Source: CAYYFX01 sp964471155
Lineage (GTDB): Bacteria > ARS69
DNA: 16,284 bases
Assembly: GCA_964471155.1 (NCBI GenBank)
Contig: CAYYFX010000087.1
Coordinates: 1 to 16,284 of the forward strand
Direction of reading: 5' to 3'
Shown: positions 1-6,685 of the stretch, piece by piece
Layout of the letters: every line of letters starts with the position of its first letter
How positions within the stretch are numbered: position 1 is the stretch's first letter
Notes under the pieces: generated by a model
What the model was told of the DNA's origin: nothing
The model's input: only the letters and a program-made list of their open reading frames with translations
The model's database searches: none
Program-made: the position numbers and the translations under genes

Positions 1-938
1 GGCAGTTCGATCGGGAAGACGTTCAGCCGGTAGAACAGGTCCTCGCGGAACCGGCCGGCGGCGATCTCGCGCGGGAGATCGCGGTTCGTCGCCGCGAGCA
101 CGCGCGCATGGGCCTCGATCACCTGCGATCCGCCGAGGCGGTGGAAGCGCCGGTCCTCCAGCACGCGCAGCAGCTTCGCCTGCGTGGCGGGGCGCATCTC
201 GGCGATCTCGTCCAGCAGGATGGTGCCGCCGCGCGCCACCTCGAACCACCCGAGCCGGCGCTCGTGCGCATCGGTGAAGGCGCCCTTCTCGTGGCCGAAC
301 AGCTCGGACTCCAGCAGCGTCTCCGCGAGCGCCGCGCAGTTCACCGTGACCAGGGGCTCCGCCCGCCGCGCCGACAGCTCGTGGATGGCGCGCGCCACGA
401 CCTCCTTGCCCGTGCCGCTCTCGCCGGTCAACAGCACCGTGGCGTCCGTGGTCGCCACCTTCTCCACGAGCGCCAGCACGCGCCGCATCGCCGCGCTCCT
501 CCCGCGCACCATCCCGGCGGCGCCCACGTCGCCGCGGCCCACGCGCTCGCGCAGCCGCGTGTTCTCCGCGGCGAGCCGGCGCGACTCCAGCGCGCGCTCC
601 AGGACGAGGCGCAGCTTCTCCAGGTTGACCGGCTTCTCCAGGTAGTCCACCGCCCCGTCCTTCATCGCGGTGACCGCGGAGTTCACCGTGGCGTAAGCGG
701 TCATCAGGATCACGAGCACCGACGGATCCGCGGCCTTCGCCGCGCGCAGCACGGCCAGCCCGTCCACCGCGCCCAGACGGAGGTCCGTGACCACCACGTC
801 GAGGCGCTTCGTCCTCAGCAGATCCAGCGCGCGCTCCCCGTCGTGCGCCGTGAGCACCTCGTGGCCCGCGTCCTCCAGCTCCCCCGCGAGCAGCATCGCG
901 ATCCTCGGCTCGTCGTCCACGACCAGGATGGACGCCAT
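1..938 (-). CDS. Sigma-54-dependent response regulator, NtrC family (partial, C-terminus missing)
   Basis: This is a two-component transcription activator that, when phosphorylated, remodels sigma-54 RNA polymerase. The 312 visible residues cover a receiver domain (1-115; acidic pocket D8/D9, phospho-acceptor D52, K102 in an EKP motif) and most of an AAA+ domain. The AAA+ domain has Walker A GESGTGKE at 172-179, L1 loop GAFTDA at 219-224, Walker B LLDE at 241-244 and an REDLFYRL motif at 298-305. The DNA-binding helix-turn-helix lies outside the window. The L1 loop has Asp where GAFTGA is the consensus. The ATG at 938 shares its A with the stop codon of the upstream histidine kinase (TGATG), so the two are very probably translationally coupled and the kinase is its partner. 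Family assignment is secure; the target genes are unknown. Confidence 0.95.
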   Translation of the reverse strand, partial: MASILVVDDEPRIAMLLAGELEDAGHEVLTAHDGERALDLLRTKRLDVVVTDLRLGAVDGLAVLRAAKAADPSVLVILMTAYATVNSAVTAMKDGAVDYLEKPVNLEKLRLVLERALESRRLAAENTRLRERVGRGDVGAAGMVRGRSAAMRRVLALVEKVATTDATVLLTGESGTGKEVVARAIHELSARRAEPLVTVNCAALAETLLESELFGHEKGAFTDAHERRLGWFEVARGGTILLDEIAEMRPATQAKLLRVLEDRRFHRLGGSQVIEAHARVLAATNRDLPREIAAGRFREDLFYRLNVFPIEL

Positions 939-2263
939 CACTCCCCTCCGTGCGCGCCGGCGGCCGGCAGGCGAAGCGTCACGCAGGCGCCGCCCTCGGG
1001 CCGGTTCGCCACCTCGATCGTCCCGCCATGACCTTCCATGATCCGCTTCGCCATGGCCAGCCCCAGACCCGACCCGTGCTCCTTGGTCGTGAAGAACGGC
1101 TGGAAGGCGCCGGCGAGGGCCCGCGGGGCGAAGCCCGGGCCCGCATCCGACACCCGCACGACCGCGGCGCCGCCCTCCGTCGCCGCCTCGACGCCCACGG
1201 CGCCGCCGTTCGGCATGGCCTGGGCCGCATTGATCAGCACGTTGAGCAGGACCTGCGTGAGCCGCTGCGGATCCCCGGACACGGGGAGCGGGCCCGCGAC
1301 ACCGCGGCGCTCGAACGCGACCCCGCGCGCCGCCCACTCCTGCGCGACCAGCTCGAGCGAGCGGTCCACGACGCGGGCGAGGTCCACGTCGGCGAGGCGA
1401 AGCGGCTCGTCGCGCGCGAAGCGCAGGTAGCCCTCGAGGATGGCGTTCAGCCGATCCACTTCCTCGGGGATGAACCCGAACAGCGGGTCGTCCGAGCCGG
1501 CGCCGTACTTCTTGCGGAGTCGCTCCGCCGTGCCGGCGATGATCGCCAGCGGGTTGCGGACCTCGTGCGCCACGCCGGCCGCCATCATGCCCATCGCCCC
1601 GAGCGTCTCCGAGCGCGCGAGCGCGCGCTCCGTGGCCGCGAGCCGGCGATCCATGCCGAAGAGCAGCGCGCCCAGCGCCGCCACGAGCGCGGCCGAGCCG
1701 GCGGACACGAGCCAGAGCGTGCGCCGCAGCGCGGGCAGCCGCGCGAGGAAGCCGCCGCCCGCGGCCACGCCGAGCACGGCCCCGACGGACCCGTCCGCGT
1801 CGTGCACCGGCGCGTACGCGGAGCGGAAGGCGATGCCGGACACCTCGCGCGCGGGCGACGCCGCGGCGGTTCCGGCGGCGGCGGCGGCGAACGCCGCGGC
1901 ATCCAGCGCCGCGTACGGGTTCGCCGGCCCGAGGTCGGCGCCCTCCAGATCGAGGAGGAGCGCGCCGGCCGGGTCGTACAGCAGCACGTCGTCCAGGTCG
2001 TTGCGCGCGGCGGCGGCGCGCAGCGTGCCCACCACGAAGGCGTCGCCCGCCACGTCCGGGCGCAGCAGGAGCTCCTCGGTGGCCTCCCCGATCGCGGCGG
2101 ACGCGGCGGCCGCGAGCCGCAGCGAGGTCTCGGCCTCCAGCGCCGTCGAGACGCGCTGCACGACGAACCAGCCGGCGAGGTTGATGACGGCGACGGTGAC
2201 GGCGAGGAACGCGAAGAGCAGGGCGCCGCGGCCGCGCCGCCCGCCGGCCCCCCCGGCGTTCAT
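938..2263 (-). CDS. Membrane-bound sensor histidine kinase
   Basis: This 441-residue sensor kinase probably phosphorylates the response regulator that follows it. It has a membrane segment at about 13-37, an extracytoplasmic sensor at about 38-180, a second membrane segment at about 182-203, then a HisKA domain with H233 in the motif GVAHEVRNPLA. The HATPase domain has an N-box with N341 and N345, a DAGPGF motif at 373-378 and GSGLGLA at 397-403. The sensor has an alanine-rich stretch (about 122-137) and contains no cysteine, so it cannot form a disulfide with the neighbouring thioredoxin-fold lipoprotein. The ATG at 2263 overlaps the upstream stop as ATGA. The frame stays open further upstream, but that part overlaps the lipoprotein gene and has no family signature. 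The signal sensed is unknown. Confidence 0.95.
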   Translation of the reverse strand: MNAGGAGGRRGRGALLFAFLAVTVAVINLAGWFVVQRVSTALEAETSLRLAAAASAAIGEATEELLLRPDVAGDAFVVGTLRAAAARNDLDDVLLYDPAGALLLDLEGADLGPANPYAALDAAAFAAAAAGTAAASPAREVSGIAFRSAYAPVHDADGSVGAVLGVAAGGGFLARLPALRRTLWLVSAGSAALVAALGALLFGMDRRLAATERALARSETLGAMGMMAAGVAHEVRNPLAIIAGTAERLRKKYGAGSDDPLFGFIPEEVDRLNAILEGYLRFARDEPLRLADVDLARVVDRSLELVAQEWAARGVAFERRGVAGPLPVSGDPQRLTQVLLNVLINAAQAMPNGGAVGVEAATEGGAAVVRVSDAGPGFAPRALAGAFQPFFTTKEHGSGLGLAMAKRIMEGHGGTIEVANRPEGGACVTLRLPAAGAHGGE

Positions 2264-2910
2264 GACGCCTCGTCCACGAGGCGCGCGAGCACCGCGTCCA
2301 CGTCCTCCGGCGGGCGCCAGCCCTGCCAGAAGGCGCGCACGCGTCCCTGCGCGTCCAGCACGACGCTGGTGGGGAACGCGCCCAGCGGGAACGGGAAGTC
2401 GCGCGCGTCGTTCGCATCGATGACCGGGAACGTGCGCCAGTCCTTCCGCACGGCCTGCTCGAAGTCCTCGCGCTTCGACTCGCGGCACACGGCGAGAACG
2501 ACGACCCCGCGATCCGCCCACGTCTCGTGCTGCCGCTGCAGGTGCGGGAAGTCGGCGCGGCAGGTGGCGCACCACGTGGCCCACATCTCCAGGCGCACGA
2601 CGCGCCCGCGCAGGCTCTCCGGCGTGTGCACGACACCGGACTCGTCCGCCAGCAAGAACGCCGGCGCCGGCCGGGCGCTGCCGGCGCGGATCAGGGCGAG
2701 GCCGGACGGCAGGCGCTCCAGATCCTCGGCGCGGAGCACGACCGGCGCGTCGGGCGGCGCATCGGCGGGCGCCGCGGGGGCCAGGCACGCGGGCAGGAGG
2801 TCGCCGGGATACGACGCGGGCGCGCCGCAGCCCCCGGCGGCGACGGCGAGGGCGAAGCCGGACACCGCCGCGGCCGTCAGGCAGCGCGCGGCGGCCGCGC
2901 GATCCCGCAC
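2260..2910 (-). CDS. TlpA/ResA-like thioredoxin-fold protein, probable lipoprotein
   Basis: This is an extracytoplasmic thiol-disulfide protein of 216 residues if it starts at the GTG at 2910. The N-terminus is a short basic and hydrophobic signal ending AVAAGGC, with C28 as a plausible lipidated cysteine; the lipobox is weak because A, not L, is at -3. The redoxin domain spans about 80-214 with WATWCATC (C114, C117) and a cis-proline in GAFPTS (P180). The CATC active site differs from the usual CGPC or CPPC. It lies 17 bp after the M1-like gene and overlaps the histidine kinase (ATGA), so it probably belongs to the same operon and may work with that signalling pair. The start is uncertain; a second in-frame GTG just before SGFALAV also leaves a signal sequence. 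Confidence 0.85.
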   Translation of the reverse strand: MRDRAAAARCLTAAAVSGFALAVAAGGCGAPASYPGDLLPACLAPAAPADAPPDAPVVLRAEDLERLPSGLALIRAGSARPAPAFLLADESGVVHTPESLRGRVVRLEMWATWCATCRADFPHLQRQHETWADRGVVVLAVCRESKREDFEQAVRKDWRTFPVIDANDARDFPFPLGAFPTSVVLDAQGRVRAFWQGWRPPEDVDAVLARLVDEAS

Positions 2911-2927
2911 GGGACCGCGCGGTCGGC

Positions 2928-5093
2928 TCAGAGCGTGGCCTCCCAGATCGGGGTGCCGCGCAGGTGATCCCACAGGCGCACGACGACCTTGCCGTTCGGC
3001 AACGGCTCGCGCGAGTAGCCGCGCCACTCCTCCCCTCCCAGCCCGAACACCGCGAGCGCGCCGCCCGGCGGCGGCACCTGCGCGAGGGAACCCTCCGCGA
3101 AGCACGCGGGGTAGCTGTGCTCGAACACGAACTGCCGGCGTCCCGCCACCGCGGCGGGAACCGGCTCGGCCTCCGTCGCGCCGAGAGCGGGCTCGATCCG
3201 CTCCCACGCCCCGACCGGGAAGCGCAGGAACAGGTCCTCCGCGGCGAACGTGATGGCGTCCCGGCCCATCCTCGCGCGGAAGTCCTCCGCGAACGGGCCG
3301 CCCGGATGCACCACGACCGTGGCCTTGCCCAGGAGGACCGCGCCGCTGGGGCCGTGGTGGGTCTCCCACGCCTGCAGCAGGCCGGAGAAGTCCCGGATCT
3401 CGACGCCGTCGAGGACGATCGTGAGGTTCTCGACCTTGCGCAGGCCGGAACCCGCGGGCGCGAACGGGAACGCGGGCACGTGCGCTTCGCTGGTGGCCCC
3501 GGACGCGGGTACGAGGGTGGCCTCCTCGTTCCCCAGGGCGGACTGCAGCGCCGTGCCGCGCGGCTCGATGCGGATCCGGACGGTGCGCGACGCGTCGCCC
3601 ATGAGCACGCTGCGGGTCTCGCCCGGGCCGACGAGCAGGCGCGTGCTGCGCAGCTTGCGGTCGTCCGCGGTGAACGTGGTGACCTCGGCCCACCCGCCGG
3701 CCTTGCCGTGATTCGCCACGTCGATCTTCACACGGTCACCCGTGCCGAAGTCCGACGGGGCGTGACCCGCCAGCACGAAGTCCGGGAGGTCGGTGCCCGC
3801 CAGGTACGGATCGAGGAAGCGGTGCTGGTTCCGGAAGCGGTCGTCCAGCGCGGGGAGGAACTCCTTCATCGTCAGCGTCCCACCCTGCCGGTCCCGGCGC
3901 TGCGCGTGCAGGAACCGGAGCCAGAGTGGCCGCGTGGGACAGGCCTCCGCGAACATGTGCGCGACGAGCGCGCCGCGCGTGTCCAGCACGCGGGCGGCCT
4001 CCGCCGCGAACGGCGACAGGTTCGCGAGCGGGCGGTCCTCGGCCAGCGCCGCGACGAAGGCCGTCCGGCGCGGGCCGACGATGCGCGCGTCCGTGCGCCA
4101 GGGGTCGTTCGCGTCCTCCAGCGCGACGAGCGCGGCGTCGCCGAGATAGCGCGACAGGCCGCCGCCGAGGAACGCGGACTGCGCGCCCGCGAACCGCAGC
4201 GCCTCCTGCCAGTGCGCCACGCCGATGGCGGACGCGAGATCGCGGTCCACGCCGATCCCGTCGTCCCCGCGCGCCGCGGCGACCTTCCGCTCGTCCCACA
4301 ACAGGGTGCGCTGGCCGCCGGCGGCGACGCCGCGGCCCACGTCGATGAGCTTCCAGGGACCGGAACCGGGCGCCTCGCCGACCGCGATGGCGACCGCCTC
4401 GATCACCTCGGCGATCCTCGCCAGCCGCGGGGGCTCGCCGCTGCCTTCGCGACGCCACACGGTGAACGTCTGCTTGCCCGCGGAGGCGTCGACCGCGCGG
4501 TACGGCCCCCACACGGCGTACGGCCGTCCCGGGAGGGCGGTCCACTTCGCATCGCCGGCCGCGCGCGTCCCGCCCGCGATGCCGTCCCACCCCTGGGGCA
4601 GGACGAACTCCGTGGTGTGCGGCGGGATCTCCAGGACGTCGGGTCCGAGGGATGCGAACCAGCCGGATCCCGGCAGCAGGTAGCCGCCCTTGGCGCCGCA
4701 GTACATCCCCGGCGTCCCGTCCGCCGGCACGCTCGTCTCCAGGACGATCGGCCGCGACGCGCCCGGCGCCAGGGGCACCGCGAGGCTCACCACCCACCGC
4801 TTCGTATCCCCGCCCGGCGCCGTCTCGCCCCGGAACCGCAAGGCGCTCCCCTCGGACTGCGCGCCCGTGACCTCGACGCCCGGCGCCAGGTGGAACGCGA
4901 GCTCGGTGCGCGGTGTGCCGCCCTCGGCGTTCCATTGCAGTTCCTGGCGGACCTTGACGGCGCTCGGGTTCGAGGCGTCGACCACGACGCGTGCGCGGAC
5001 CAGGCCGTCCGCCGGCGCGGACGCCGGGATCGCGAGGGACAGTGCCGCCAGCGTCGCCGGGACGCACGGCAGCATGCGGGGAAGGCGGATCAT
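2928..5093 (-). CDS. Secreted M1-aminopeptidase-like protein, catalytically degenerate
   Basis: This 721-residue exported protein has a signal peptide (about 1-26, cleavage after ASA). It follows the layout of M1 metallopeptidases: an N-terminal beta domain (about 30-220), a region matching the catalytic domain (about 225-470; GPWKLIDVG corresponds to the GPYPY segment), an end motif GTDLPDFVLAG as in the M1 WLdgtGLPdf segment, then a beta-sandwich and a C-terminal domain I cannot name. The zinc site is gone. Where HExxH is expected the sequence reads AIGVAHWQEA (289-298), and where the NEG/SEG zinc ligand is expected it reads GGGLSRYL (310-317). No HExxH occurs elsewhere in the protein. It is therefore probably a binding or sensing protein, not a peptidase. 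The ATG at 5093 has a strong ribosome-binding site, AGGAGAGA, 7 nt upstream. The M1 similarity is my reading of motif order, not a database search. Confidence 0.85.
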   Translation of the reverse strand: MIRLPRMLPCVPATLAALSLAIPASAPADGLVRARVVVDASNPSAVKVRQELQWNAEGGTPRTELAFHLAPGVEVTGAQSEGSALRFRGETAPGGDTKRWVVSLAVPLAPGASRPIVLETSVPADGTPGMYCGAKGGYLLPGSGWFASLGPDVLEIPPHTTEFVLPQGWDGIAGGTRAAGDAKWTALPGRPYAVWGPYRAVDASAGKQTFTVWRREGSGEPPRLARIAEVIEAVAIAVGEAPGSGPWKLIDVGRGVAAGGQRTLLWDERKVAAARGDDGIGVDRDLASAIGVAHWQEALRFAGAQSAFLGGGLSRYLGDAALVALEDANDPWRTDARIVGPRRTAFVAALAEDRPLANLSPFAAEAARVLDTRGALVAHMFAEACPTRPLWLRFLHAQRRDRQGGTLTMKEFLPALDDRFRNQHRFLDPYLAGTDLPDFVLAGHAPSDFGTGDRVKIDVANHGKAGGWAEVTTFTADDRKLRSTRLLVGPGETRSVLMGDASRTVRIRIEPRGTALQSALGNEEATLVPASGATSEAHVPAFPFAPAGSGLRKVENLTIVLDGVEIRDFSGLLQAWETHHGPSGAVLLGKATVVVHPGGPFAEDFRARMGRDAITFAAEDLFLRFPVGAWERIEPALGATEAEPVPAAVAGRRQFVFEHSYPACFAEGSLAQVPPPGGALAVFGLGGEEWRGYSREPLPNGKVVVRLWDHLRGTPIWEATL

Positions 5094-5138
5094 CGCTCGC
5101 TCTCTCCTGGAAGGTGTCGAGTGCCGGCCACCATAACA

Positions 5139-5173
5139 CGGGAGGAGGGAGCCGGTTCGGCCCCCTCCTCCCG
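5139..5173 (-). terminator. Strong hairpin downstream of thioredoxin gene
   Basis: An inverted repeat with 11 bp arms (5139-5149 pairing with 5163-5173), one mismatch, then a further short GC stem around a small loop. It lies 28 bp after the thioredoxin stop and 45 bp before the M1-like gene. No clear T-run follows on the minus strand, so it may be a partial terminator, an attenuator or an RNA-stabilising end. Confidence 0.5.
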
Positions 5174-5201
5174 CGGTTGCGCGCCCGGGGCTCGTGCCGG
5201 T

Positions 5202-5525
5202 CTACAGCGCCGCCTCGAACTTCTTCTTGAGCTCCGCCTTGGGCACCGCGCCGATGAGCCGGTCCACGACCTCCCCGTCCTTGAAGAAGAGCAGCGTCGG
5301 GATGGAGCGCACGCCGTACTTCATGGACGTGGACGGGTTCTCGTCCACGTTCAGCTTCGTGACCTTCACCCGCCCGGAGTACTCCCCGGCGAGCTCGTCG
5401 AGAAGCGGGCCGATGAGCCGGCACGGACCGCACCACTCCGCCCAGAAGTCCACGACCACCGGGACCTTCCCGCCCAGCACCTCCTGCTCGAAGTTCTCAT
5501 CGGTGACGGCCTTCGCGTTGCTCAT
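5202..5525 (-). CDS. trxA: Thioredoxin
   Basis: This cytoplasmic disulfide reductase of 107 residues has the usual length of TrxA. It carries WAEWCGPC with C32 and C35 at the classical positions, an early FEQEV segment, the buried D26 and a cis-proline in the RSIPT motif. A clear AGGGGG ribosome-binding site lies 5 nt before the ATG. It is the third gene after the ECF sigma factor and its anti-sigma factor, in the same direction and 59 bp from the latter. This suggests it is both a target of the sigma factor and the reductant that resets the anti-sigma factor, as in the Streptomyces SigR regulon (inference). No thioredoxin reductase is in the window. Confidence 0.97.
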   Translation of the reverse strand: MSNAKAVTDENFEQEVLGGKVPVVVDFWAEWCGPCRLIGPLLDELAGEYSGRVKVTKLNVDENPSTSMKYGVRSIPTLLFFKDGEVVDRLIGAVPKAELKKKFEAAL

Positions 5526-5550
5526 CGGTTCCCCCTTCTCGCGTTCATCG

Positions 5551-5569
5551 CCCCGGTACTTCCCCGGGG
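5551..5569 (-). terminator. Small GC hairpin between anti-sigma and thioredoxin genes
   Basis: CCCCGG (5551-5556) can pair with CCGGGG (5564-5569) around a 7-nt loop. It has no T-run. At this place it could modulate, but probably does not stop, read-through into the thioredoxin gene. The evidence is weak because short GC palindromes are common in this DNA. Confidence 0.2.
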
Positions 5570-5584
5570 ACCGTGGGTCGGTCC

Positions 5585-5848
5585 TCAGCCCGGTCCGCAG
5601 CCGCGCGCGCGCCGGATCACGTCCAGCAACCGGATGCGCACGTCATACGGGATGGCCTCCTGCGACGATTCCCGGTACAGGCGGATCACCTGCCGCACGC
5701 TGTCCACCTGCACGTGGCAATCCGGGCACATCTCCAGATGCCGGTCCAGCTCCTTCAGGATCGCCTCGCGAAGATCCTGGTCCACGTAGTCCGAGAGGAG
5801 TTCCCGCAGCCGCCGGCACTCCTCGTGCCCTCCGCAGGCATCGCTCAT
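5585..5848 (-). CDS. Zinc-finger anti-sigma factor, RsrA-like (ZAS family)
   Basis: This 87-residue soluble protein with no membrane segment is predicted to hold the adjacent ECF sigma factor inactive. It carries the ZAS signature H37-x3-C41-x2-C44 (RHLEMCPDC) plus N-terminal C5, H8 and C11. Known RsrA of Streptomyces coelicolor senses disulfide stress through C11, H37, C41 and C44; here the same residue types sit at the same numbered positions, which is from memory and not an alignment run. The gene begins inside the sigma-factor stop (ATGA), implying coupled 1:1 synthesis, and is followed by thioredoxin. A redox role is likely but inferred. A non-redox zinc anti-sigma factor remains possible. 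Confidence 0.88.
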   Translation of the reverse strand: MSDACGGHEECRRLRELLSDYVDQDLREAILKELDRHLEMCPDCHVQVDSVRQVIRLYRESSQEAIPYDVRIRLLDVIRRARGCGPG

Positions 5849-6477
5849 CCGGTGGGCTCCTCCATCGAGGCGGTCCGTCCCTGCCGCTTGCCGACCAACC
5901 CGGCGATCCGGTCCCGCAGGAAGAGGCGGGCGCGGTGCAGCCGCGACTTCACGGCAGCGACGGTCAATCCGAGGATCTCCGCCGCCTCGGCGTTCGTCAG
6001 CTCGTCCACGTCGCGCAGCACGAACACCACGCGGTACTCCTCCGGCAGTTCCTCCAGGGCCCGCTGCAACGCCTCGCGGATCTCCCGGTCCATCACGTGA
6101 TCCAGCGGGGACCGGGCGAACGCACGCAGCTCCTCGCTGGCGCGGTCCACGGCCGCCACCGGAAGGTCCTCGAGCGCCACCTCCCGCTGGCGGCTCACGC
6201 GGCGCAGCCGCATCAGCGCCTCGTTCGTGGCGATGCGGTACACCCAGGTGGAGAACCGGGAGCGCTCCTCGAAGCGGTCCAGGTTCCGGAAGACCTGCAC
6301 GAAGGTGTCCTGCAGGACCTCCTCGGCATCCTGGGCGTTGCCCATCAGCCGGGACGCGTGCTGATACACGCGCCCCTGGTGCCGCTCGACGAGTTCCGTG
6401 AAGGCCGCCTCGTCCCCGGCCCGCGCGCGCCGTACGAGCGCCACGTCGCGGTCGGCGGGGCTGTCGTCCGGGCTCAT
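5845..6477 (-). CDS. RNA polymerase ECF sigma factor (sigma-70 family)
   Basis: This 210-residue sigma factor contains only regions 2 and 4. Region 2 (about 24-95) includes DAEEVLQDTFVQVFR and the promoter-melting segment FSTWVYRIATNEALMRLRR. Region 4 (about 135-190) includes LPEEYRVVFVLRD and the helix-turn-helix AAEILGLTVAAVKSRLHRAR. The chosen ATG at 6477 gives MSPDDSPADRD before region 2, a usual N-terminal length. The frame continues open upstream, but that stretch is Pro/Ser/Ala-rich, includes the intergenic palindrome and has no family match. The stop overlaps the anti-sigma start (ATGA). It probably directs the operon with its anti-sigma factor and thioredoxin; no GGAAC-type ECF promoter is evident on this strand upstream, so autoregulation is unproven. 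Confidence 0.95.
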   Translation of the reverse strand: MSPDDSPADRDVALVRRARAGDEAAFTELVERHQGRVYQHASRLMGNAQDAEEVLQDTFVQVFRNLDRFEERSRFSTWVYRIATNEALMRLRRVSRQREVALEDLPVAAVDRASEELRAFARSPLDHVMDREIREALQRALEELPEEYRVVFVLRDVDELTNAEAAEILGLTVAAVKSRLHRARLFLRDRIAGLVGKRQGRTASMEEPTG

Positions 6478-6550
6478 CGGCTGCTCGTGGGATGAGGGTG
6501 CCGGCGCCGGGGATTCGGACTCCGGGAGGGCGGGCGCCGGGAACGGGAAG

Positions 6551-6576
6551 CTATCGTCGGCGCGGGGGGTGGTCAA
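6551..6576 (-). promoter_or_regulatory. Possible promoter of the sigma-factor operon
   Basis: On the minus strand TTGACC (6576-6571) is a good -35 match. It is followed after 17 bp by TAGCTT within a locally AT-rich GATAGCTTC stretch, a weak -10. This would give a leader of about 70 nt before the ATG at 6477. The -35 lies in one arm of the palindrome at 6572-6587. Confidence 0.35.
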
Positions 6577-6587
6577 GGAACCTTGAC
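6572..6587. promoter_or_regulatory. Perfect palindrome between divergent operons (possible operator)
   Basis: GTCAAGG-AA-CCTTGAC is a perfect inverted repeat with 7 bp arms. Each arm contains TTGAC, reading outward, so it supplies a -35-like element to both the sigma-factor operon (minus) and the glycosyltransferase operon (plus). It is well placed for a dimeric regulator controlling both. The regulator is unknown. Confidence 0.5.
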
Positions 6588-6612
6588 GCCGCGCGGCGCC
6601 GGTCCCTATCGT
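6583..6612 (+). promoter_or_regulatory. Possible promoter of the glycosyltransferase operon
   Basis: TTGACG at 6583-6588 is followed after 18 bp by TATCGT at 6607-6612, which matches 4 of 6 bases of the -10 consensus. If used, transcription would begin near 6619, which excludes the GTG at 6611 as a start and favours the TTG at 6686 for the first glycosyltransferase. Confidence 0.35.
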
Positions 6613-6685
6613 GCGCGCTGCGCCGCGCGCGCGGCCGCCCTGCCCACCGCCCCGCGCCTCCTCCCCGCCCCGGGATCGCCGGCCC

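Noticed and set aside
1860..1900. GCG/GGC-rich low-complexity run in the histidine-kinase gene
   Set aside because: It encodes an alanine-rich part of the sensor domain in frame and is ordinary for DNA of this composition.
950..5789. Long plus-strand open frames opposite the kinase, M1-like and thioredoxin genes
   Set aside because: They have no recognisable motif and are antisense to clear protein families with intact motifs; high GC explains the lack of stops.
6577..6604. ECF-type promoter GGAACC...GTC on the plus strand within the palindrome
   Set aside because: The spacing between GGAAC and the GTC at 6602-6604 is about 20 bp, longer than the usual 16-18, and GGAAC here arises from the palindrome centre.
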